Source of the DNA: Raskinella chloraquaticus (SeqCode)
GTDB taxonomy: Bacteria; Pseudomonadota; Alphaproteobacteria; Rhizobiales; UBA4765
DNA length: 6,602 nt
Reading direction: 5' to 3'
NCBI GenBank assembly: GCA_002365175.1
Contig: DEZK01000035.1
Coordinates: 1 to 6,602, forward strand
How positions within the stretch are numbered: the first letter of the stretch is position 1; each line of letters begins with the position of its first letter. Positions 1 through 4,921 of this stretch are shown in pieces. The translations under genes and the position numbers were made by a program. The notes beneath the pieces were generated by a model. It had not been told where the DNA came from. It did not search any database and saw nothing but the letters and a program-made list of their open reading frames with translations.

Positions 1-1108
1 TTTCACCACGTTGAGGAATGGTGACATCGACCTTGAAGCCCTGGCGCAGCGTCAGCGCCTGGGCAAGCAAATCCATGTCCTCACCCGCTTCTGACAACAG
101 GACGAGGCGGGGGCAGGGTTTGTCGTCATAAAACTGGGCGAGGAAGGCTTCCAGCACTTCGCTGCCGGTGAGGGATTTGTCGGCGCGCGGATAATAGGCG
201 CGGTTGCCCCAGTTCTGATAGGTGCGGAAGAAGAAGACCTCGATGCAGGTCTGCCCGCCTTCCTGATGGACGGCAAAGACATCCGCCTCCTCAACCGTTT
301 GCGGATTGATGCCTTGCGTTCCGGTGACGGCGGCAAAGGCGGAGATGCGGTCGCGATAGACGGCGGCCAGTTCGAAATCGAGACGGTCGGAGGCTGCTTC
401 CATCTTGGCGGCCAGGTCCTGGCGGACGGCGGCGCTTTTGCCCGACAAGAAGGCGCGGCCTTCCTGAGCGAGATCGCCATAGGTCTCGAGATCAACGACG
501 CCGGTGCACGGGGCAGCACACCGTTTGATCTGATGAAGCAGGCAGGGCCGGGTGCGACTGTCATAGACCGAATCAGAGCAGGAGCGCAGGAGGAAGGCTT
601 TCTGCAGCGCATTGATTGTGCGGTTGACGGCGCCAGCATTGGCGAAGGGACCGTAATAATCACCCTTGCGGTCGCGGGCGCCACGATGCTTGAGGATGGC
701 GGGAGCGGCATGGTCTTTGGTGATCAGGATATAGGGAAATGATTTGTCATCGCGCATCAGCACGTTGAAGCGCGGGCGCAGGCGCTTGATGAGATTGGCT
801 TCAAGCAGCAGGGCTTCGGTTTCGGTTTCGGTGGTGACAAATTCCATCGCTGCGGTTTCCGCCACCATGCGGGCGATGCGGTGGGGCAATCCGCTGGTGC
901 GGGCGTAGGAGGCGACACGCTTCTTCAGGCTGCGCGCCTTGCCGACATAGAGGACTTCGCTGGCCGCATTCACCATGCGGTAGACACCGGGGCGGTCGGG
1001 CAGGCGCTTCAGATAATCGGCGATGACGGCGGCGCCGCGCAACACGCTGACGGGCGCTGACACACTATCTTCGTCGGATCGGGCCTGTGACATCGATGCT
1101 TCGCTCAT
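1..1108 (-). CDS. uvrC: UvrABC system protein C, N-terminal part (gene cut by left edge)
   Basis: This is the nucleotide excision repair nuclease subunit, which is recruited by UvrB to a damaged site and cuts the DNA strand on both sides. Translation from the ATG at 1108 gives 369 codons with no stop before the window ends. A GIY-YIG nuclease domain lies at about residues 36-115 (Gly41-Val-Tyr43, then Leu-Tyr54-Val-Gly-Lys57-Ala), which makes the 3' incision in the family. Four cysteines follow at 177, 189, 197 and 201, spaced C-x11-C-x7-C-x3-C as in E. coli UvrC, where they bind an iron-sulfur cluster. A UvrB-binding UVR segment lies near residues 224-259. Family members are usually a little over 600 residues, so the RNase H-like and helix-hairpin-helix parts lie outside the window. 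In-frame stops (TGA, TAG) sit just upstream of 1108, so the start can only be this ATG, a nearby TTG, or the internal ATG at codon 6. No clear ribosome-binding site is visible. The family assignment is secure. Confidence 0.96.
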   Translation of the reverse strand, partial: MSEASMSQARSDEDSVSAPVSVLRGAAVIADYLKRLPDRPGVYRMVNAASEVLYVGKARSLKKRVASYARTSGLPHRIARMVAETAAMEFVTTETETEALLLEANLIKRLRPRFNVLMRDDKSFPYILITKDHAAPAILKHRGARDRKGDYYGPFANAGAVNRTINALQKAFLLRSCSDSVYDSRTRPCLLHQIKRCAAPCTGVVDLETYGDLAQEGRAFLSGKSAAVRQDLAAKMEAASDRLDFELAAVYRDRISAFAAVTGTQGINPQTVEEADVFAVHQEGGQTCIEVFFFRTYQNWGNRAYYPRADKSLTGSEVLEAFLAQFYDDKPCPRLVLLSEAGEDMDLLAQALTLRQGFKVDVTIPQRGE

Positions 1109-1162
1109 GACAAACCGCAACTATCACAATTCAACTACGCCGGGCACGATTCAATCTGGTGA

Positions 1163-1180
1163 TGTTGCATTGCAGCAACA
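1163..1180. promoter_or_regulatory. Inverted repeat TGTTGC-N6-GCAACA upstream of omp A
   Basis: Arms TGTTGC (1163-1168) and GCAACA (1175-1180) are perfect inverted complements with a 6-base spacer, about 55 bases upstream of the uvrC start and about 265 bases upstream of omp A. It could be a dimeric repressor or activator site, or a chance hairpin. No regulator can be named. Confidence 0.3.
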
Positions 1181-1330
1181 AACCGAAACCGGTCGTAGCA
1201 GAGTGACACACGACGCGTCGTAAACAGCGGTATTTTCATAAAATTCATCGAATTCGGCGAGTTCCGGCGAATGTGGGGCGCCTGATCGTTTTCATGATGG
1301 GGCAAGTGGTGTGTCAGCATTGCGGCAACA
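1167..1330 (+). repeat. Pair of 14-base direct repeats, 150 bases apart
   Basis: The copies are GCATTGCAGCAACA (1167-1180) and GCATTGCGGCAACA (1317-1330), differing at one base. Both lie in the uvrC/omp A gap. The first copy forms part of an inverted repeat and the second does not. They could be paired binding sites or the remains of a small duplication. Confidence 0.4.
1210..1221. promoter_or_regulatory. 12-base perfect palindrome ACGACGCGTCGT
   Basis: The sequence reads the same on both strands over 12 bases, about 100 bases upstream of the uvrC start and 220 bases upstream of omp A. The position fits an operator for either gene, but a CG-rich palindrome of this length can arise by chance in a GC-rich genome. 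Confidence 0.25.
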
Positions 1331-1431
1331 ACACCTTTGAGGCGACGCGCCACAGGTTGGAACCAAAATCGCCGCACTTCGTTTCACTTCCCGACACATT
1401 CCAATCGGATACCCCGATCCTACGTTCAACT

Positions 1432-1435
1432 GGAG
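1432..1435 (+). promoter_or_regulatory. Ribosome-binding site fixing the omp A start
   Basis: GGAG lies 8 bases before the ATG at 1444. It sits directly before the codon that begins a classical signal peptide. This is the reason for choosing 1444 over the ATG at 1273 in the same open frame. Confidence 0.75.
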
Positions 1436-1443
1436 AGTTTATC

Positions 1444-2157
1444 ATGTTCAACAAGGGTGTTTTCGCAGTGGTCGCAATTGTTGGTCTGTCGACCGCAGCT
1501 CATGCCGCCGATTTGCCAACCACGGTTCCCGCCTCGATCCCGGCGCCAGCCTATTACAACTGGAGCGGGTTTTATATCGGCGCCCAGGTCGGTGGTGCCA
1601 TCGCCGGCGATAACAGCATTCGCCAGTTTGCCGCACTTGGCGGCGCGACCATCGGCAATCGCAACGCTGATCTGACGGGTGTGATCGGCGGCGTTCATGC
1701 CGGCTACAATTTTCAGGTCCATAACTGGGTCTACGGCGTGGAGGCTGATTTTGAAGGCTCCGATGCCAGCTCAGGCCTGCAGACGCTGCAGTCAGGTGAT
1801 CGCGCCGGCGCGCGTCTTAACTGGCTGGGCTCGGTGCGCGGTCGTCTGGGCTATGCGGTTGACCAATTGCTGATCTACGGCACAGGCGGTCTGGCTTACG
1901 GTGAATTCGATAACCGTGTCGTCAACGGTGTGACGGGTGTCGGCCAGACATTTACCGGAACGCGTCTTGGCTGGACGGCAGGAGCCGGGCTTGAATACGC
2001 CTTCCAGCCAAACTGGACGGCGCGGATAGAATATCGCTACACCGAATTTGATCGCGCCGGGTTCAACCCGACGGTTGGAACCAGTGTTGTCGGTTCGAGC
2101 TTCCGCGATGATCCGAGCTTCCATGCGGTGCGTGCCGGGATCAGCTACAAGTTCTGA
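1444..2157 (+). CDS. Omp25/Omp31-family outer-membrane beta-barrel protein (omp A)
   Basis: This 237-residue protein is predicted to be exported and inserted in the outer membrane as a small beta-barrel, like the major surface proteins of Brucella, Rhizobium and Bradyrhizobium. Residues 1-21 are a signal peptide: Lys4, a hydrophobic stretch, then Ala19-His-Ala21 before Ala-Asp-Leu-Pro. A short Pro/Ala-rich linker leads to the family's opening strand Trp40-Ser-Gly-Phe-Tyr-Ile-Gly. Alternating Gly/aromatic strands follow, including segments resembling GYNFQ, GVEADF, VRGRLGY and YGTGGLAYG, then AGAGLEYAF with IEYRYT near the end. The chain ends Tyr-Lys-Phe, the aromatic end expected for recognition by the BAM assembly machinery. 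The start is supported by a GGAG site, and a strong terminator lies 27 bases after the stop. It is probably transcribed alone. The family is clear. The role (structural, or surface interaction) cannot be told from sequence. Confidence 0.92.
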   Translation: MFNKGVFAVVAIVGLSTAAHAADLPTTVPASIPAPAYYNWSGFYIGAQVGGAIAGDNSIRQFAALGGATIGNRNADLTGVIGGVHAGYNFQVHNWVYGVEADFEGSDASSGLQTLQSGDRAGARLNWLGSVRGRLGYAVDQLLIYGTGGLAYGEFDNRVVNGVTGVGQTFTGTRLGWTAGAGLEYAFQPNWTARIEYRYTEFDRAGFNPTVGTSVVGSSFRDDPSFHAVRAGISYKF

Positions 2158-2183
2158 CATCATCCATCGCGATCAGCGCCATC

Positions 2184-2217
2184 AGGGCATGTCGGTCAAG
2201 GCCGGCATGCCCTTTTT
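2184..2217 (+). terminator. Intrinsic terminator of omp A
   Basis: A 12-pair stem (2184-2195 with 2202-2213, one G-T wobble) closes on a 6-base loop TCAAGG and runs into five T residues at 2213-2217. It is oriented for plus-strand transcription and sits between the omp A stop and the convergent SDR gene. The minus strand has no matching T tract, so it favours omp A. Confidence 0.92.
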
Positions 2218-2241
2218 GCTGAAATGCCTTGCACCGGCGAC

Positions 2242-3030
2242 TTATTCGACGAGGCCTGTATTGTCGGCTGTCTGCCAGATCAGGTGTTGACCACCGTCAA
2301 GCGCGATCATCTGCCCGGTGAGGGAGCGGGTGGCAACGAGGAAGCGCAGGGCGGCGCTGAAGTCCTCGAGATCAGGTCCCCGCCGCAGGATGGTCGCCTG
2401 CTGCTGGCGCAAAAAATCGTCATCGGGCTGGCGGCTGCCTTTGAGTGTCGGGCCGGGCGCGATGGCATTGACGCGGATGCGGGGTGCGAACGCCTGAGCC
2501 ATTGTTCGGGTCGCCGTCCACAGTGCCGCTTTTGACAGGGTGTAGGAAAAGAATTGCGGTGTCAGTTTCAGCACCCGCTGGTCGATCAGGTTGACGATCA
2601 ACCCCTCATGTTCAACCGGCAATGCCTTCACCATGGCCTGGGCCAGAAAGAGAGGGGTCGTGAGATTGACCGCCATCTGGCGTTCGTAGTGGGCGCGCGA
2701 CATGTCGGCAGCCTCGTCTGGCTCGAACTGCGAGGCATTGTTGACGAGCAATCCAAGCGGCCCCAGCCTGGCGACCGCCTGCGGCACTAGCTGGTCGACA
2801 GCGGATGCGTCGCCAAGGTCAGCCTGCAGGACGATCGCCGTGCCGCCTCGGCCGGCAATCTCGGCGGCCAGTATCTCGGCATCGCTGCGGGAGCGGTTGC
2901 AGTGAATGGCAATCGCAAAACCGTCTTCAGCAAGTCCCAGCGCCAGACGGCGACCGATGCGTTGGGCGGCGCCAGTTATCAAAGCGGTGCGTGGCATCGT
3001 GACGGGTGATGGTGCGGGAGAATGATCCAT
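2242..3030 (-). CDS. SDR-family reductase of the pteridine reductase / FolM type
   Basis: This short-chain dehydrogenase/reductase probably reduces a pterin or folate with NADPH in the cytoplasm; related enzymes are E. coli FolM (dihydromonapterin reductase) and Leishmania PTR1. With the start at 3030 it has 262 residues. The Rossmann motif TGAAQRIG is at 19-26, His-Cys-Asn-Arg-Ser at about 43-47 (the PTR1-like NADPH 2'-phosphate pocket), Asn-Asn-Ala-Ser at 97-100, and Asn122. The usual catalytic Ser is replaced by Asp150, followed 13 residues later by Tyr163 and by Lys167, the exact triad spacing of PTR1. Asn-Ala-Ile-Ala-Pro-Gly-Pro and Leu-Asp-Gly-Gly-Gln-His-Leu near the C-terminus are typical. 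The start is uncertain: ATG codons at 3132, 3042, 3030 and 2997 are in frame and none has a good ribosome site. I chose 3030 (weak AGG just upstream); 2997 would begin almost at the Rossmann fold, and 3132 adds a Ser/Gly-rich extension. The substrate is inferred. Confidence 0.88.
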   Translation of the reverse strand: MDHSPAPSPVTMPRTALITGAAQRIGRRLALGLAEDGFAIAIHCNRSRSDAEILAAEIAGRGGTAIVLQADLGDASAVDQLVPQAVARLGPLGLLVNNASQFEPDEAADMSRAHYERQMAVNLTTPLFLAQAMVKALPVEHEGLIVNLIDQRVLKLTPQFFSYTLSKAALWTATRTMAQAFAPRIRVNAIAPGPTLKGSRQPDDDFLRQQQATILRRGPDLEDFSAALRFLVATRSLTGQMIALDGGQHLIWQTADNTGLVE

Positions 3031-3132
3031 GCGCCTAGCCATGCCAAAGGATGGCGAACCTGTCGAGCCTCCGCCCGATCGCGTGGCCGCCGCAGGCGAT
3101 GCGCGCAGCGTGATATGCAGTTTAGACGACAT

Positions 3133-3250
3133 GGTAAATATTATATAAATTTAAACATCAGTAATCATAAAATATAGAATTCTGTTATTGCTAAATAAAT
3201 ACGATTAAATTTTTTGAAAATACGATATATATAGACGCAATGCAGATGAT
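3133..3250. promoter_or_regulatory. A+T-rich divergent promoter region between the SDR gene and omp B
   Basis: About four-fifths of positions 3133-3240 are A or T, in sharp contrast to the GC-rich genes on both sides. The region drives divergent genes. On the plus strand TATATA at 3228-3233 could be a -10 for omp B, but no good -35 is found 17 bases upstream (TTAAAT at 3205-3210 matches weakly). Such composition is typical of promoters controlled by Ros/MucR-type or other A+T-preferring nucleoid proteins in alphaproteobacteria; that link is inference. Confidence 0.5.
3140..3145 (-). promoter_or_regulatory. Candidate -10 element (TATAAT) for the SDR gene
   Basis: A perfect TATAAT on the minus strand ends 7 bases before the ATG at 3132. 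Transcription would then begin almost on that ATG, giving either a leaderless mRNA for the longest reading frame or a leader of about 100 bases for the 3030 start. No good -35 is seen, and in such A+T-rich DNA the match may be chance. Confidence 0.35.
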
Positions 3251-3257
3251 AAGTCGG

Positions 3258-3279
3258 TTTCCAGACTTTTGTCTGGAAA
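3258..3279 (+). promoter_or_regulatory. Perfect 9-pair hairpin in the omp B leader
   Basis: Arms TTTCCAGAC (3258-3266) and GTCTGGAAA (3271-3279) pair without mismatch around a TTTT loop, ending 14 bases before the GGAG of omp B. No T tract follows, so it is not a terminator. It could stabilise the mRNA, be a regulatory structure, or serve as a palindromic operator in DNA. Confidence 0.6.
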
Positions 3280-3293
3280 GTTGCGTAAGTGCT

Positions 3294-3297
3294 GGAG
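3294..3297 (+). promoter_or_regulatory. Ribosome-binding site deciding the omp B start
   Basis: GGAG lies 3 bases before the ATG at 3301 and 6 bases before the ATG at 3304. The spacing favours 3304. A GTG at 3289 overlaps the region upstream of this site and is unlikely to be used. Confidence 0.65.
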
Positions 3298-3303
3298 TTT
3301 ATG

Positions 3304-3978
3304 ATGTCTCTACGGAATTTGCGTGCGGCCGCGATCACCCTTTTTGCGGTGATGAATGCCGGATGCCTGTCAGCGGCGGACCTCTCCTATGGCCAGCAGC
3401 CAGCCTATCAGCAGCCGCTTAATCGCGTGGCGTCCGCGTGGCAGGGCTTCTATGTGGGTGCGCATGCCGGCTATAGCTGGGGCAATTTTGATGGCACGCT
3501 CAATCCGGGCCCGACGAATCTGGGTTTCAACGGATCGAGCATTTCAGGTGGTCTTTTCACCGGCCTCAACTTTCAGCTGACACCGCAATATCTCGCAGGT
3601 GTCGAAGGTGACATCAGCTTTCTTAACCCGCGCAGCGAGCGGACCATTAATGGCGCCCTCTTTCAGGATCGCGCCGATTGGCAGGGGACGGTACGTGTTC
3701 GTGGCGGCCTCACGTTTGACAATTATTTTGCCTATCTGACTGGCGGGCTGGCGATCACGGACGTCGAATTGCGTGGCCCGGTTGATCGCCAGAGCCGCAC
3801 CAAGGTCGGATGGGCCATCGGCGGCGGCCTTGAGGGGCGGCTCAACGATCATGTGTTTACCCGCGGCGAGTATATCTACACCAATTTTGGTAGCGATGAT
3901 TACGCGTTGGGCGCTCAGCGTATCAATGGCGGGCTTGATACTCATACGCTGCGCCTGGGTATTGGCTATCGCTTCTAG
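3304..3978 (+). CDS. Omp25/Omp31-family outer-membrane beta-barrel protein (omp B)
   Basis: With the start at 3304 this is a 224-residue paralogue of omp A; ATG 3301 is one codon longer and equally possible. The signal peptide has Arg4 and Arg7, a hydrophobic core, and likely cleavage after Leu22-Ser-Ala24, leaving Ala-Asp-Leu at the mature end. Cys21 near the cleavage site is preceded by Asn-Ala-Gly, a poor lipobox, so a lipoprotein is unlikely. A Gln/Pro/Tyr-rich linker (about 30-40) leads to Trp46-Gln-Gly-Phe-Tyr-Val-Gly. Barrel segments include GLNFQ, GVEGDISF, RVRGGLTF, YLTGGLAI, GWAIGGGLEG and GEYIYTNF. The chain ends Tyr-Arg-Phe, a standard BAM signal. It has its own A+T-rich promoter region, a hairpin in the leader and a terminator, so it is probably monocistronic and regulated separately from its relatives. 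The precise role is unknown. Confidence 0.92.
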   Translation: MSLRNLRAAAITLFAVMNAGCLSAADLSYGQQPAYQQPLNRVASAWQGFYVGAHAGYSWGNFDGTLNPGPTNLGFNGSSISGGLFTGLNFQLTPQYLAGVEGDISFLNPRSERTINGALFQDRADWQGTVRVRGGLTFDNYFAYLTGGLAITDVELRGPVDRQSRTKVGWAIGGGLEGRLNDHVFTRGEYIYTNFGSDDYALGAQRINGGLDTHTLRLGIGYRF

Positions 3979-3986
3979 TTTGCGAA

Positions 3987-4011
3987 CGCTCTGCCACCTT
4001 ATCGCAGAGCG
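3987..4011 (+). other. Hairpin just after omp B (8-pair perfect stem)
   Basis: CGCTCTGC (3987-3994) pairs perfectly with GCAGAGCG (4004-4011) across a 9-base loop, starting 8 bases after the omp B stop. No T tract follows, so it is not an intrinsic terminator. It may protect the 3' end of the message or be part of a structured 3' untranslated RNA. Confidence 0.55.
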
Positions 4012-4030
4012 ATTGGCGTACTTTAAAATG

Positions 4031-4046
4031 CCCGGAGCAAACCGGG
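4031..4046 (+). other. Second small hairpin downstream of omp B
   Basis: CCCGG (4031-4035) pairs with CCGGG (4042-4046) around a 6-base A-rich loop, with two possible G-T wobble pairs extending the stem outward. It lies between the first hairpin and the terminator. Confidence 0.4.
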
Positions 4047-4085
4047 TGCATTGACCATCCCAGAGTGACCTCCGCGGATGTCCTG

Positions 4086-4114
4086 GAGCCCGGCCACGTG
4101 TCGGGCTCTTTTTT
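4086..4114 (+). terminator. Intrinsic terminator downstream of omp B
   Basis: GAGCCCG (4086-4092) pairs with CGGGCTC (4102-4108) and is followed by six T residues (4109-4114). It lies about 110 bases after the omp B stop and separates omp B from omp C. The distance leaves a long structured 3' untranslated segment. Confidence 0.9.
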
Positions 4115-4133
4115 ACAAAAATCTCTAATTTAC

Positions 4134-4163
4134 TGATTTTAAATGATAATCTTTTCAAAATCA
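4134..4163. promoter_or_regulatory. Inverted repeat and Fur-like box in the omp C promoter region
   Basis: TGATTTT (4134-4140) and AAAATCA (4157-4163) are perfect inverted complements 16 bases apart. Between them AATGATAATC (4142-4151) matches the core of the classical E. coli Fur box, with about 12 of 19 positions agreeing overall. This could mark metal-responsive control of omp C, but the region is A+T-rich and rhizobial iron regulators (RirA, Irr) use other motifs. It is a weak candidate. Confidence 0.3.
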
Positions 4164-4213
4164 TACAGCAATTAGCCCCATAATTTGTAAAGTATGTTGA
4201 TGGGGAGAGGGGC

Positions 4214-4909
4214 ATGGCCATGTCAGCCAGACGATTGCCGGGTCGGTTGCTGTTGATCGTGTTGCTGGTGTTGAGCGCTGACGCAGCGAGCCGACGTGCC
4301 CTGGCGCAATTCACCACATCCGAGGGGCAGTTCAGCCCGCGCGTACCCATCCTGACCGATTGGAACGGGCCCTATTTTGGCGTGGCGGCGGGCCTGTCGG
4401 CAGCGAGTGTCAGCGGCATCAGCTCGCTTGCCAGCATCACCAATACCCAGTCGCGCAATGGTGTGCAGGGCAGCGTGATCGCCGGCGCCAATCTGCAGCT
4501 TGGACCGGTCGTCGTCGGCGCCGAGGGTGATGTGACGCTGCAGGACATCAGGAGTGTTCGCAATGAAATCGCCGGCGTTTTTGCCACCAAGGTCGACTGG
4601 TCGGCGACGCTGCGCGGGCGGCTTGGTATTCCGTTCGGCAATTTTCTTGCCTATGGGACGGCAGGTTTGGCGCTGACGAATATCGGTGTGCGCTATCAGG
4701 GTGTCGGCAATGACAGCCAGCTGCTCAAAGGTTGGGTCGCCGGTGTTGGTCTTGAAGCGGCAATATTCGGCGGATGGCGCCTTCGTGGCGAATATCTGTT
4801 CAGCCAGGCCGATTCCAATCGTTTCAGTTTCGGTAGCGGGCCAACCTACAACGCTGATTCCGGCACGCACACGCTGCGCGCCGCTCTCGTCGTGCGCTTC
4901 GGCAATTGA
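4214..4909 (+). CDS. Omp25/Omp31-family outer-membrane beta-barrel protein (omp C), divergent
   Basis: This 231-residue protein is the most divergent of the three barrel relatives. A purine-rich ribosome site (GGGGAGAGGGG, 4202-4212) precedes the ATG at 4214; the ATG at 4220 is less well spaced. The signal peptide has Arg6, Arg7 and Arg11, then a Leu/Val-rich core (12-20), with probable cleavage after Ala29-Leu-Ala31. The mature chain starts Gln-Phe-Thr rather than Ala-Asp-Leu. The opening strand is Trp-Asn-Gly-Pro-Tyr-Phe-Gly, with Pro in place of the family's Phe. Later segments match the family: GANLQLG, GAEGDVTL, LRGRLGI, YGTAGLALTN, GWVAGVGLEAA and LRGEYLFS. It ends Val-Arg-Phe-Gly-Asn, so the usual terminal Phe is two residues short of the end. 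No clear terminator follows, and the convergent gene's stop is 12 bases away. The family call is good; the function is unknown. Confidence 0.88.
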   Translation: MAMSARRLPGRLLLIVLLVLSADAASRRALAQFTTSEGQFSPRVPILTDWNGPYFGVAAGLSAASVSGISSLASITNTQSRNGVQGSVIAGANLQLGPVVVGAEGDVTLQDIRSVRNEIAGVFATKVDWSATLRGRLGIPFGNFLAYGTAGLALTNIGVRYQGVGNDSQLLKGWVAGVGLEAAIFGGWRLRGEYLFSQADSNRFSFGSGPTYNADSGTHTLRAALVVRFGN

Positions 4910-4921
4910 GTAAAAGGCGGC

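Larger units (their letters stand above)
1109..1443. other. Divergent gap between uvrC and omp A, no gene seen
   Basis: These 335 bases separate two divergent genes and must carry both promoters, but I see no convincing -35/-10 pair on either strand. They hold a near-perfect 14-base direct repeat (1167-1180 and 1317-1330), a hairpin-forming inverted repeat (1163-1180) and a 12-base perfect palindrome (1210-1221). A minus-strand open frame at 1135-1377 and a plus-strand extension of omp A from 1273 give low-complexity or unrecognisable peptides and are probably chance. A small 5-base stem (ATCGG 1404-1408, CCGAT 1414-1418) lies in the presumed omp A leader. Confidence 0.6.

Noticed and set aside
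52..742. Long open frames on both strands over uvrC (219 codons minus strand, 158 codons plus strand).
   Set aside because: They are shadow frames of uvrC. The uvrC frame itself shows all family motifs, and the shadow peptides are Pro/Ser/Arg-rich with no domain.
1135..1377. Minus-strand open frame of 80 codons in the uvrC/omp A gap.
   Set aside because: The peptide shows no recognisable domain or signal, has no ribosome site, and overlaps the presumed divergent promoters.
1273..1443. Upstream extension of omp A in the same frame (57 extra codons from an ATG at 1273), containing a Cys-x-x-Cys-Gly-Asn segment like a zinc ribbon.
   Set aside because: A typical signal peptide and a GGAG site begin at 1444, and an exported barrel would not carry this extension. 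A single Cys pair is not enough for a zinc ribbon.
3041..3148. Plus-strand 35-codon open frame starting Met-Pro-Lys-Asp-Gly-Glu-Pro antisense to the SDR 5' end.
   Set aside because: No ribosome site, overlap with the likely SDR start and no recognisable relative; probably chance.
3358..3372. Possible lipoprotein signal (Asn-Ala-Gly-Cys) in omp B.
   Set aside because: The -3 residue is Asn, not Leu/Val/Ile, and a better signal peptidase I site (Leu-Ser-Ala before Ala-Asp-Leu) follows three residues later, as in omp A.
3544..4350. 268-codon minus-strand open frame covering the end of omp B, the terminator and the start of omp C.
   Set aside because: It runs antisense through two real genes and an intrinsic terminator and has no recognisable domain.
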